Part shown: positions 23,624-35,386 of the stretch, in pieces
How the letters are laid out: each line of letters begins with the position of its first letter
How positions within the stretch are numbered: position 1 is the first letter of the stretch
Translations under genes and position numbers: made by a program
Notes under the pieces: generated by a model
Seen by the model: only the letters and a program-made list of their open reading frames with translations
Database searches by the model: none
Told to the model about the DNA's origin: nothing
From: Grifola frondosa
Lineage: Eukaryota; Basidiomycota; Agaricomycetes; Polyporales; Grifolaceae
Direction: 5' to 3'
NCBI GenBank assembly: GCA_001683735.1
Contig: LUGG01000041.1
Coordinates: forward strand, 62,001 to 126,000
DNA length: 64,000 nucleotides

Positions 23624-25128
23624 TCACAACTTCGCAGCGGGGGTATCATGGCGCACGCGCACGACGATCTTTCCAAACTGCTCCCCGCGCCTGATGAGCT
23701 CAAACCCGTCTTCGGCCGCCTCAAGGCCGTCGAGGACGTGGGACACGACGGGCACGATGCGGTGCTCCGCGAGGAAAGCGGTGGCGTCGATGAGATCCTT
23801 GTGCGAGCCCATCGTGGAACCTGAGAATTGCGCACGATGGGCGGTGGGTGAGCGCGCGTGTGAGGGATAACGTACCGATGAGTTTCTGATTCTTGAGCAC
23901 CTCGCGCATCGTGAACGTCACCTTCGGGCTTGCAGTCCTAGGCGCACATTATGAGGTCCGTTATAAATGTGGATATAGATTCACTGACATCCCGTAGACG
24001 ACGACTCTCCCGCCGCTCTTGATAATCTTGCTCGTCTGCCCCATGATGTCGCCACCGGCAGAGTCGATGACGGCGCTGAGTTGGGCTGTCTGCGCACCGC
24101 CGCTGTTCGCACTATCTCTCTTCAGAATTTGTTCGAGCTGTGCCGGCCAATTATCTGAAATCGAGACAATCTAGAATCGTCGCTAGTGGTGTGCGCAGGA
24201 GGAATGGTAACACACCATCCTTGTAATTCACGCCAGCCTTTGCGCCGAGCGTGACGGCCCTGGCGATCTTGTCCTTGTTCCCGCTGGTCACGTAGACATT
24301 CGCTCCACGCGCAACACAGATCTGCAGGGCGAGCAGTGCAACGCCGCCCCCTATGCCTGTGATAAGCACGTTGTCGCCCTTTTGAACATGCGCGTTGACC
24401 ACGGACGCTCTAGCAGGGTATGAGCGTTGTCGCAGAGAGATGAAATACCGCCAGCGACACTGACCGCCAGGCTGTCACTGCGCCGAGCGGCCACGCGGCC
24501 GCGTGCTCGTCATCAAGGTGGTCGGGCGTGATGATCAGCTGATCGCGCTCAACCGCTACATATTGGGCGAAGGTCCCGATAGGCACGGCACTGCCGCCTC
24601 CCAGAATTGCGAAACTGCGGACGTGAGATGAGGAGCCGCAAGTGAGGCTGAGAGTACAGCGCAGTAAGCGTACGGCGACTCGGGTGCTTCTGGGTCTTGT
24701 TTCCAGCCGCGCATGGGTACCAGGAATACGCGCTTGTGGAGGAGAGGGTCGTCGCTTTCGGCGGCGGCGACGACAGTACCTATTCAATCGAAGTCAGCAG
24801 TTGATCCGATTACTTATTCACTGTTCACCGCACCTGCGCCGTCGGAGCCAAAGACGCTACCAAAAGCAATTCCAGGGTACTGACCCTGCCTTATCCACAC
24901 CTATGCACAAGTCGGTGCACAACTCCCATAACACGGAAATGATGGACCACAAGTACACACATCTCTGTGGTTGAAGGCAACCGCCCCAATTTTGACGAGC
25001 ACCTGGTCCTCCTTCAAAGGCGCAATTGGCCTCTCTTCCAGGATGGCATCATGGTAGACGGGTTTAGTCTGTTGCAGCGCTTTCCGCACGGCGAGGACCT
25101 TGGTTGACTTGGGAAGTTGCGAGGTCAT
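23624..25128 (-). CDS. Zinc-type alcohol dehydrogenase-like (MDR) oxidoreductase
   Basis: A medium-chain dehydrogenase/reductase of the quinone-oxidoreductase-like kind. A GroES-like N-terminal domain (VLVKIGAVAFNHRD, then VWIRQGQYPG and FGSVFGSDGAG) precedes a Rossmann fold with the nucleotide loop NVLITGIGGGVALLALQIC (about 24370-24310), then SAVIDSAGGDIMGQT and GGRVVVYGMT. Six or so short introns are consistent with the frame. The N-terminal catalytic zinc ligands of true alcohol dehydrogenases (GHE pattern) are not visible, so a zinc-free NADPH enoyl/quinone reductase is more likely. ATG at 25164 in the same frame is an alternative start. Stop TGA is at 23624-23626. The physiological substrate is unknown. 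Likely cytosolic: no signal or SKL tail (ends TPAAKL). Confidence 0.85.
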
Positions 25129-25295
25129 CGTCAGAGGTCGTGAGGAGCGACCCTCCAGATGCATACGGGCTGACTTTAGTCATCGCGAGTGGGTCGAAGG
25201 CATCAGCCGGTGACCGGTTCACCGTGGATTAGCGTGACAGTAATGAAGTGTGATTTGGTCGTCGTGTGGCCACCTTCACTCGCACTGCACCCACC

Positions 25296-26977
25296 ATGCC
25301 TACAAATTTACTCTCGTTAAATAAGGACATCCTCCTACTCTTAGTGTCATACCTTTCTAGAGGCGATGCGCTCAAATTCTCCTTGACCGCGAAAGAGATA
25401 TATCCCTTCGCCATTCGCCAAGTTCCCACCATCGTGTCGTGCCATAATGCAGAACAATGGACCAAAATGCACGCATATATGCTCTCTGATATACCGAATC
25501 GCGCACGTCGAATAGTTGATTTGACGATAATACAATGTGAGTTTGTCTTTCCAGATCCACTTTTCGGACCTCTCATCTAGGCATCAGACCGAGTCGAATC
25601 CCAATTAACTATTCTGGCTAAGGACCTTCTGACAGAAGCTGTCAATTTAAGAAAATTATGTCTGGACGCAATGTTCCTACAGCTTGATCCACGTATAGGC
25701 GATGCACTCGCTGCTCTTCAAAGACTTCAATTTGTCTGGTTCACGGGAATCCCGAACGACTGCTGTTTCTCCACCCTCCCGCGCATGCGCAGTAACCCAT
25801 CTCGCATACATTTGACGGATATTGATTATCACGAAGCGGGCATATATTCATCTATCCTTTCCAGCCTTGCTTCCTTTACGAATCTCCGGACTCTGCGACT
25901 GGCGGATATCTTCGAATCTAGCTTGGAGTCCGACGCTGCACCTTTAGGTTCATGGACGAAGCTACCACAAGTCCAGTGTCTCATCCTTGCAGATTGCAAT
26001 ATTCCCTGGTCCAACTTTGTGGATTCACTCCCGAATGTTCGATCACTTGAAATCCAATATACCAACCCTGAGATTGAGATTGATCGCAAGTTCTGGCCAG
26101 AATTGCGTCGTCTGAATATATATCGACCTTTTGATATCTGTATCGTGGATGCACTGTGCCCTGTTCACTGGCTCATTATCGCTCTACCTTTGGACATAAA
26201 TCCTGAGCCTGATTATGGGTATAAATATCCAGATGAGGAAGATTGGGAGTTGGAGCCCTTGAATGCAATTCGTGCGGCATTGCCAATGGTGTTTTGCTTT
26301 ACTGTCACTTCTTCGGTCGATACGACAATGTTGGAGGATCTGATCGAAACGGGCCTGCAGCGGTTAACACTCGTGGATGTGAATCTGCTTCTGAATGACG
26401 ACCCGGACGGCATCCAGTGGCTGGTACGTTGTGCCCTCATTTATTAGATGTTTGACATTGACACTTTATACTCTCAGGCTGCGAACATCTGCGTTCTCCA
26501 TTTGGTCCCTGTTGTGTGCTTGCGAGCGTTGATCAAGCCACCTCGTACGCAATGGACTATCAGACTGGATGAAATGCTTAAGAAAGCTGTGTCCACAATG
26601 CTCCGAGCGACGGCCCCCTCCCTTCGTTATTTCGCATTCGCACTGGATCATTCTTCCACACTCGATGGTGAGGAACCGGAATACATAGACGATTGTCATC
26701 AAGGGAACAGGTTTACGTGGTGGCAGATTACGGGGACGGAAGCTGCTCGCGAAGTGAGGGAGATTCCAACGTGGCAGGGTGAGCGTGTAAGACAATATCT
26801 ACTCGATGTCGAATCCATAACGGAGTTGGACTGGGATGGTACGTCTGCTCCTGTTCTATGTCCTCATCATGCTGACTGATCTGCACAGATGCATTTGTTG
26901 CGCAAACGGATGTAAACTGGACGAGTGGACGAGCTCCACTGCCACCAACCTCGAGTTGGCCATGGCGTTCTCCATAA
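25296..26977 (+). pseudogene. F-box/LRR-like protein, family copy 2 (in-frame TAG)
   Basis: Second family copy. The exons are 25296-26423, 26478-26838 and 26889-26977, with introns of 54 and 50 nt. The total of 1578 nt would encode 525 residues. The F-box-like start is LLSLNKDILLLLVSYLSRG, followed by leucine-rich strands (FTNLRTLRLADIF, LPNVRSLEIQY) and a conserved C-terminal block with NRFTWWQITGTEAAREV. The frame is intact except for one TAG at about 25578-25580, in PLI*ASDRVES, where copy 3 has CGG (Arg). This ends the protein after about 94 residues, leaving the F-box but no repeats. A substitution, unlike an indel, is less likely to be a consensus error. It could be a truncated F-box-only protein, a readthrough gene or a young pseudogene. 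It sits between the oxidoreductase (-) and another F-box gene (+). Confidence 0.82.
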
Positions 26978-27952
26978 GTCAGAATCAAGAGTGAATTCAC
27001 ATTTTCGATATGTTTCATATTACTTGCAAGTTCTCGCTTTTTCAGATGAATATATTCCGAACAATATTAGAGTGGCTCGATGGCCAGCGTCGCTTGTAAT
27101 ATTATACAGTAGGTACAAGCGAGTACAGGTCAGGCCTGGGGAGAGTACTACAGCTTTACAGAACGGTGCGCTCGAGCATCGGTTACCCATCTTCCACGAC
27201 CTCGAGATCATCGAGAGCGTGTATCACAACGCCCGCAATGTGAGACCTGCACATAGAACACGAGTCACGTACCTGAATGGTGATGCATGAGAGACATCCT
27301 GAACTCGCCATCATTCTTTGAACCCTACTGATTCTTAACATGCATACATCCTGTCGGCGGAGTCAACGAGGAGAGGATCCTGCGTACCAGCACTATTTTT
27401 CTTCGGAACCGGTTGAAACATCGGAACTTTGAGAAGTAGATTTGCTGGGCGAGGAGAGCGGCGCCGATTGTAAAAGGCAAGTACTTCTTCTGGGTGCGCC
27501 TTCGTTAAGTTGAGGAAGGCTGTACTTCGTACTAGTCAGTATATGATCATGGACGCGTTGCAATAGCAAAAAAGCAAAAACGTTTCAAATTACCTCAACT
27601 GCACACTGTAAATTGAAACCAGCATCCCCGCATGCTACTATACCATATGCCCGATATTGTATTTATGTCTATAAAATAATTTATTCAACAAGTTATCATT
27701 ATGCAGATGGAATCTGCGATCGATGTTCTGCAACTTAAGATCGCACTACGAGTTGGCAGAGGAGTATTGATTCCACTTCTTACAGCAGCCAGCAGTATTC
27801 AAACATGCCGCCCAAAAGGATCAGCTATATATCACTTTCATTTAGTCACGAGTCGCTTATCGGATCGCACAAGTCTTCATTTGCCACATCCCGCTAGCTC
27901 CCAACTGTGACCATTAATCGACTTCTCTGGGGAGGGCAGCAGCTTAGCTTAG
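26978..27952. other. Intergenic, about 1 kb
   Basis: No recognisable gene. AT-rich patches occur near 27580-27710 (for example around TATAAAATAATTTATT), upstream of the next F-box gene. An open frame at 26925-27290 overlaps the 3' end of copy 2 and has no recognised motif. Confidence 0.4.
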
Positions 27953-29590
27953 ATGAGTATGGAAGAAGAAGGTGCTGAACTAACTCATTTCCACCGTAGG
28001 CTATGGAACGAAGACATACTGCGCGAAGTCTTTCAGCATCTATCCCCGCAGTATTCTCATGTTCCTGAACCATTACCTGGTGTCATCAAGGTGCCGATCT
28101 CCGTGCAAACTCTCGCTCGATGTGCTCGCGTTTGCACATCGTTCTTTGAACCGGCCGTCGACGTCCTTTGGAGAGAAATGCCATCCTTGATGCCTCTACT
28201 CGGTCTCCTATCGCCATCTATCCATGTGACCAACAATGTACTTGTACGTATGGATTCTTCTGGCTTCTCCATATCTCAAATGTGACATAGGAATCTCCCA
28301 ATTCAGGTGCTATCCAGCGACATCTTCGAGGAACCCCGTGCGCGATTCCTTTACTATGCCAGACGCGTACGCAAGCTCTGCCATGGCGAAGATCCACAGA
28401 AGCTACATCCGACGCTCCTTTCAGATTTGTATCATCAGTTCCATAGAGAGCCTCTCTTTCCATCGCTCGTCTCTCTATTGTGGGAACACTGGTCGCCGCC
28501 TGGGCCGTCAGATTTGTTGGCGCTCATACCGCATTCCCTCCGCGACTTATCGGTCACAGGTATCATCTCTGTGGGAGACCCAGATGGCGAGCATGGCAGC
28601 CCGCTCAGGGATCTCGTCAATACGTTGGGCTCCGCGGCACCGTCTCTTCAGAGACTCGCCCTCTCTGGTAACATGCATCCCCTCGCTGTGCTCTCTGTTT
28701 CAGAGTTACAGGACCTTCGGGCATTTCAGTTCATCAATCGGTCTGTGGTGGATATCGGCACATGGTTCCCACCTGTGCTGCAATCCTGCGCTGCATTGGA
28801 AATGCTGCAAGACCTCGCGCTCACTGTGCAGGAAACGCGGAACAGGGACGCTCCTACCTTTTCTGGGTTTCGGAGGCTCCGAAGTCTGCTAGCCCAGGGG
28901 CGCATCACCGTCATATCCCGCTTCTGCGAAACAATTTTGTCTACGCAACTATTATCCGTGACGGCATTCGTTTCGAGACCAGACAGCTGGCGCGAGTACC
29001 GCGCGTACTTCGAGACACTCAGCGCACGGTTCGGCCGATCGTTGCGCGCGGTGCATATCTCTGGCACTTGGGTGGGAGACGTGTCGAGCAGGACCAGGCC
29101 GCTAGAGATGATAAGGCCTCTCATGGGCCTGCATGAGCTCGAGGAGGTCTGCGTTATCTCTGGGACAGGGATCGGGCTGTCGTTGACGAATAGCGACGTG
29201 CTCGAGCTCGCGAAGTGTTGGCCTTCTCTCACGGAGTTCAAGCTGCTCTATCAAGCGATCCCCGCGACGCTCCCTGCCTCATCGCTCGTCGCCTTTGCGC
29301 AGCATTGTCCCCACTTGCACACGCTCTGGCTCGCATCCATCGACTTGAAGAATCTGGGCCGGGAGTGCTCGGACGCATATCCGGCTTCACATCATGGCTT
29401 GCGCAGCATCTGGCTTGTGGGGCACATACCGTCTGATGGCCGTGAGAAACTCGCGCAGCTCATCGACCATATCTTCCCGAGTGTAAATTCAGCACCTATG
29501 AAGCTGGACTGGCACCCTTCTTCGGATGAGGCGGGGTGGAAGATTATGCTAGATCACCTGAGAGAGCTGCAGGCTGCCAGGCGAGCATAG
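27953..29590 (+). CDS. F-box protein with leucine-rich C-terminal region
   Basis: ATG at 27953 (a second in-frame ATG at 27959 is possible) begins MSMEEEGAELTHFHRRLWNED, then an F-box-like segment, ILREVFQHLSPQ with VQTLARCARVCTSFFEPAVD. One short intron near 28244-28307 joins to the exon beginning VLSSDIFEEPRARFLYYARR. The long second exon has leucine-rich strand spacing (SLRDLSVTGI, SLQRLALSGN, HLHTLWLASIDLKNL, GLRSIWLVGHI). Length is about 520 residues and the stop TAG is at 29588-29590. Such proteins usually act as substrate receptors in SCF ubiquitin ligases; mushrooms carry very many. It is clearly different in sequence from the three-copy family and intact. Confidence 0.82.
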
Positions 29591-32500
29591 TTGGTGTGGT
29601 ACGTCATCATATGTGCTGTTCATTTACCGTTGACTCATTCGTCAATTGGGTGATAATAGCTAGACATATGCACTTTTACGTACCTTCTGCCTCCATCGCA
29701 TAACTGGGTTGTTCGCAAGTTCGTCACGCATGCATTATACCTCTCCTGAAACTAGTCACTGCAGTGGTTCTGACGTGCTTTCACATCGCTCTCGTGTGTT
29801 TATTTGTAGCCCTCTGTCCGCTGTCTGCTTTACCACCGCTCCTTCTTACAACGATTGACTTGCTCCTTGATTTGTGATGCACCGTTCGCCCTTCTAGCGA
29901 TGCCAGAACACTGGCCACTGTTAGATACACTGACGAGGCTCAACTTGGATAGCCTCCGACGTTTCGCAGGAAAACGCCGAAGACTTCCCAAATGGAGGCT
30001 CGAGGCGTGTTGAAGACTTTCCCTGCGGCAATCCAATCCTCCTTGTAGTATGATCGGCATTTAAGGCAAATGAAAGGATGCATTCGATCCGCCACACGAT
30101 TCCTAGCTTAGTGGCGGAGTTGGGGATGAGTGACGAATGGTCGTCAATGCTGTGGAGAATCTGTGCAGGATGCCCAAGTGTGAGTCCACCTTAGGTCAAT
30201 GATAAGCTTACTTCTGAAAGGGTTTCCCCAAGTCGCTGACATATCACGTCTTAAGGTTTGTGCGAGGACGCATATCTGGAATCCCGCAGTCTTCCGGCGT
30301 TGCTGGAGGCCTTTCCCCTGATGAGCGCCGTGTGCTGAATTCTATCTTGCTCACTCATCCGTAGCTTACTTCGCCGAGGAGTCACGATTGCGCGAGAGGC
30401 GTCCCGGCACAGTGACTCAGCCCATAGTTTAATAATCTTCATCGATGAGTGTGGTGCAGAAGTCATTAATGCATTTCAAGCACGGGCGTACGTCGGATTC
30501 AGGCGCCTCCGGCACGAAGGCACCTTCTTCTTGTGCAGCAGGTGAGTCATGTAGACAACCGTTAGTCAGTCTCCTGATATCCAGCCACATACACAGAAGT
30601 GCTTGGCCCCACGGACCTTACAGTCTCGAGACAGTTTAGCAGACTTGCGCTACCCCAGCTTGCAGCAGGCTTCAGCTGTTATCGGTATCTTATCGAGAAC
30701 GAACTTAGAAACTTCTTATGGATTTACGCGGCTCCCCGCAGCCATACGCCACAGCAGCAGCTCTATTGTACCACATGTATATCTTTACGTGCTATTCATG
30801 CACGTTCACAAAGGAGTACCCCCACGTATCCATATCTTCCCGTTCGCAGTAACCTCCTGCCCCAGACCAGAGCCCGGTGTTCATCGCAGCCAACGCGACT
30901 TTTGCGCCACCGCTCATCTGACCGGATCTGACCCGGACCATCTGACTCTGGGATCTGTCCACATACATCCATATGCGTACACATGCGTCGTCCTGCTAGG
31001 CACGCGGAACCGGTGCACGACGCGAGCCCGCCTTGAGGCAGAACCTGGCGCGCCACATAAGTATTGGGATGCTCTGATAACCATGCAGCAGATTAGATCA
31101 GTTCCGGCTGCCTCAGCGCCGGAGCCGCGACGAAGAGAGGCATGGCCGCTGCGCATGAAGCATTCAGCACAACTGCACGCGCGTGCCCTCGAGGACCCCT
31201 CGAGGCACCGGAGGGGCTGTCACCTGCGCACTGACAAAGCTTAAACGTACGAAAGGAATACGTACCTGTAAGGCCCGATCGAAATATATAACCGGATATC
31301 TCGCCAGGCTGATGTGTGGCGTTGAGAGTAATCAATTCAGAGGGCTATCTGCGCGGCCGAGGCTCGCTACGACGGTCTGGGGTGAGAGATGCCAAAGACG
31401 TTACTACCGTCTGATGCATTCGTGGGTTTGCGTGTGCGTCCAGCGTGCGTACCCCACATCGCCAGACGTCCTATCTTGCGCAGCTCCTCGGGTCGAGAAC
31501 TGGTGTGCCGTGTGGAAGCACTACAACGGTGAGAATCGCGCAGATGACCACGGACATTAGGAAAAGAACTCGGAGAAGACGCTGTGCCTGTGCAAGAGGG
31601 TCCGTCGTCTTGCACGGCCATGGTGTACGGTCACCTACCTCGTTTTAGATGGAGTTCATGACTTGCAGAACAAGTCCTAAGAGCGGCGTGTCTATGAAAG
31701 GAAGGATTCTGGTTTAATTTTAATAATGGGATATCGACGGCGGAAGATACGAACCAGCTTGGTGTCATCACTTTGGACATATGGTCGCGGAACTAAACTT
31801 TCTCATCGTTCGAGGGTCACAGAAGAGAAACATATCGTCATCACGGAGTAACTGTCGATGCAACATGAGACCTGCTCTTCATAGCATGTTCCGTAGCGCA
31901 GATCCTACGACAGCAGCGAAGATGGAATGTATCCTGCGCAGAACGGCAGATTCGGGATGGAAAGATTGAAGTGAGAAAGTATTTGACGTCAGCACTATGG
32001 GCCGTGCACACCTCTGACATGTAATTGGGTGCAAAATGTCAGTGCCGCGTTATCAACCGTGTGGACGAGCCTAATGTACATAACGTACAGCACCCGTCCA
32101 ATCATCCTGTAGCCCACTGTATATGTCCGAGACTCCCCCGGTCCATGGACAGGTTCTGGAGTATTGTTGTCCATCGTAACCACATCGTGCATGCCGGCTC
32201 TTGAGGGAGATATGGCCTGGGCCCCGCCTCAGAAGTGAAAAACAAGACCAACATTTTGATTGACATTGCGCGACCGGCCCCACAGTCATTGAGAAATCAT
32301 ATGCGTCTTGACCGGCAATAAGTAGCTGCATTTACTTCAAGCAACAGTCAGGGGGTCAGTTGACCATGGCTGGGAAAGGCAGTCTGCTAATATGGAAATG
32401 CACAAATCCAGTTGTGTGCATCCATGGATGTGACGTCACAGCGATGTCGAGTGAGACAAGGTTGTTGCACACTCGAGTGGACATGTTGGGATTTCGCATA

Positions 32501-34301
32501 TGCCAGCGACATGAGAAGTCCGAGGAGGAGCGGCACGCAGTCGTAAGGAGTACTGTCGGACACGCCGGGAGCCACACCCGTCATAGCGTACGACATCCAC
32601 CCCCCTTTACGGGCCGGTGCGAGTACAACGCCCCACGGCAGACCAATGTCTAGGGGCAGATATATCAGAGCCACCGTACATGCCAAGGAACTCGCAAAAC
32701 CAGAGAAATAATGCAAAGTCGGAGTGCCTATCGGAGTACGTCGAGGTGTACCGCAGCCAGGACGAGTGAATGAGAGCGCATCTCTCAGGCAGATGATTTA
32801 GACCAGGGGCACATACCAGACAAGCAGGCTGCAGAGCACGCTCGGTTATACCAGGCGGTGACAAGCTGTGGCGAGCGATGGTAGGCAGGCGCAGAGGGAA
32901 GAAAGCTGAGCAGGCCAGATAGCCTTCGCGCAACACAACACGAGTTCGACTAGTCGTTGCTATGATCACTGTGATCGCGTCTCGCTTCCTGAAGCTTGAG
33001 GCTCTGCTGAAGCTCCTACGTAAAGCGCATTCCTCCAGCCACGTACACCAGCATGCCCGTCGCGCGCAGGCGGCTGGCGACGCGCACGTCGTGCACGCCG
33101 GGCTTGGGACTCACATTCATGTATCATCACCAAGCCTCGACGCGCCCACCGTGCCTCGCTGCGCTCCCGCGCCCCATCGATGCGCCGCAAAAATGTTAAA
33201 TCTCGGGGCAGTTAAAATCAAATGGCCACGCGCCACACTAGCACTCACCGCCTCGGGCCTCAAGGCAGGCTGCGCTCCACCGTCCTCTTCTTTTTTCCTC
33301 GCACACTGGGTGTTGTGGCCGTTGAGGACCGTGGACGGAACAGCGGCGGAACCCTACGGCCATGAGACATCGAGGACTGTTCCACATGCAAATGCGCAAT
33401 TTTATGTACGGACTCAGACTGGGTTGAGAGTTCGAGAGTCGGGACGGAGGACGTGTGGCCTCCGAGTCGCGCGATGGCCAACGGCAAAACTCCGGGAATC
33501 AAACCTCTCCGGCTCCGAACGCAGCGGGTGCACGTGACCGCGCCCACGACGCGTTCCCGTCCGGCGGGATCGCCACTGACTGTGTCCGCTAAGTCAGCCA
33601 AGTCTCACTCACTCCCGAAATCCGAGTTCAGACCCACTTGCCAGTCGTTGTGGGTCGTTGTGGGTCGCATCTCAAGCTCGAACTGTGTGATGCGTGATAT
33701 TCGTTCCTTTTGTCATTTCTACTCGTCACAACTGCTAGCTAAACAAAACAAACACCTCCTGATCCGGTTCCAAATGTGAAAAACAAGGATAACAAACACA
33801 ACATAGCGCGCCTCTACACCTGAAGAGGACGCAGCCAACGCGAGAACGAAAGATATGGTGCATTTGAAGAACAAAGCAAGGGGAAGCCAAGATGATTGAG
33901 ATAGCAGTGTGTGTCTGATTGTTCGGTCAAGTGTTCGTGCGAGTGATAATGGGAGTGGAAGTGGTGGAGCGCAAACGCGATGTGGAAATGCGATGTGGTC
34001 ATGATGTGAGAGAAGGGGAAATGGAAAGGAGTACATCGCCGGCGCGATTCAGCGCGGGCGTGGACGAGAGCGAGGAAACAATGCAGATGGAATCGCAATG
34101 AAACGGTATCGAGAGACAGCGGTGAGAAATCATGGCGAATGCATAAGGATAGCCGGACGAGAGTAAGAGGTAGGAGAAGCGTCGTCGTGAGGGAGCGTCA
34201 TCTAGGACGTCCCACGGTTGTCGTAGGCGAGTCTGAGTGCTGCGGTGGCCGCGTACCGAGCGTCCAGCGTGCCTGAAACGAAAGAAGCAGGTGGGGAGTA
34301 T
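29591..34301. other. Gene-poor region, 4.7 kb
   Basis: Many short open frames occur on both strands, but none shows a known motif, conserved splicing pattern or protein-like composition. No transposon protein was recognised. A 10-bp direct duplication (GTCGTTGTGG twice, 33644-33663) lies near the right side. The right end, near 33900-34300, is purine-rich on the + strand and is the 3' flank of the acidic protein gene. Old repeat DNA or non-coding RNA genes could be here but cannot be shown. Confidence 0.45.
33644..33663. repeat. 10-bp tandem duplication
   Basis: GTCGTTGTGG is present twice, head to tail, and followed by a partial third unit (GTCG). It is short and has no known role. Confidence 0.6.
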
Positions 34302-35386
34302 CTATGTGCGAAGGTGGCGACTCAGTCGCCGCTTTGCGTGGAAGACACCGAACCGAATGCGCAAGCTGACTGCCTGCCACTGCTGGCGAAGTGTGTGTGT
34401 ACACGTTGGCCTAAGAGAAAGCGCACCACAGTCAGCAACCACGGCGATGTAAACACGAGGGGAAAAGACATACGTTGCACCCTGTTCGTCGTCGTCGTCG
34501 TCATCTAATGGCGACCGCAGATGTTGGAAGTCATCCGAATCCATCTTTTCCTGCTCACTCGAGTCCGCGGAACGCTTCTTCGAATTCCTCCTGAGGAGGC
34601 TTGCCGACTTCGACAAGTCCTCCTCGTAGGCCTCGGCAACTTCGTCCTCCACAAACGGGGACTCGACCATCTCCAGACTCTCTTGCTCCTCCTCGTAGGA
34701 ACCCGCGGGGGAAGAGTTCAGGGGCTCCGTGAAGAAGTAATGCTGCTGCGGCGCGTAGGTCGTGAAAGCGTACTTGGTGGTCATCGGGTATGTGGTGCTC
34801 CTGCGTGTCGGAGGCAAAACGCGCGACGCGAAGGGCGAAAAGTGGGACTGCGACTCATTGTCGTCTACATCATCGTCGTCATCGTCCTCGACCTCGGTAG
34901 ACCAATCGCGTTCCCAACTGGGACGCGTCGGATGCATGGCGAGCGAGTAAGTGGAGTAGCGGTCAGTGCTATGGGAGCGGCCAGTGCTGCCTGCACTAGC
35001 CCGACGGCGCTTGGTCATATGCTTCGAGCGAGCGGTAGCGCGGAGAATGGGGAAGTCGCGGTAATCTGGGTCGTGGAGGTCGCCATGCTCATCGACATAG
35101 GCGCGTGCCTGCGCATGGGTCGCGTGGGTGGGACTCGCCTTGGAAGAGCTCGAAGAGGAAGAGCTCGCATAAGCAGGGTCGAGGAGGCGCGAAATGTCGG
35201 CGGCACGCGTCGAAGGCGAATATTGATGGTGGTTGTGAGTGTGAGTGTGGTTGTGATGGCCGGGTGGGGGTGGGTCGGGAGGAGTGTGGCAATGTTGGGG
35301 ATGGGCGAGTTGGAGCGGCGAGGCTGTTGCTTGCGCGCTGAGGTCGGCAGAGCCGACGTTGAACCTGCTGCGGGGTAGTCGTACAT
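34302..35386 (-). CDS. Acidic low-complexity protein, conserved-looking, function unknown
   Basis: Well-read blocks are LLDPAYASSSSSSSSKAS (about 35190-35140), RAYVDEHGDLHDPDYRDF (about 35105-35052), KHMTKRRRASAGSTGRS (about 35020), WSTEVEDDDDDDVDDNES, SPLDDDDDDEQGATP and a basic, aromatic tail (LRQQWQAVSLRIRFGVFHAK). An in-frame 63-nt intron lies near 34411-34473. The stop TAG is at 34302-34304. No domain is recognised; composition suggests a disordered nuclear protein with a conserved C-terminal helix. The 5' end is uncertain: ATG at 35386 (MYDYPAAGST) is in another frame than the block from about 35250 onward, so an unrecognised intron (possible donor GCAG|GTTCAA, acceptor AACAG) or a frame break must lie between. 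The impression that this is a mushroom-wide family is from memory and unsure. Confidence 0.55.

Noticed and set aside
29900..30015. Short frame PEHWPLLDTLTRLNLDSLRR resembling a leucine-rich strand
   Set aside because: Only about 36 codons before a stop, no neighbours in frame. It may be an F-box gene scrap but cannot be supported.
30603..31244. 213-residue open frame in the gene-poor tract
   Set aside because: No recognisable domain, Cys/His/Arg-rich random composition; no retroelement motif such as YxDD or an integrase HHCC was found.
34521..35378. 285-residue open frame on the plus strand
   Set aside because: Antisense to the acidic protein gene. Its Val/Gly/Arg-rich composition mirrors the Asp and Ser codons of the other strand.
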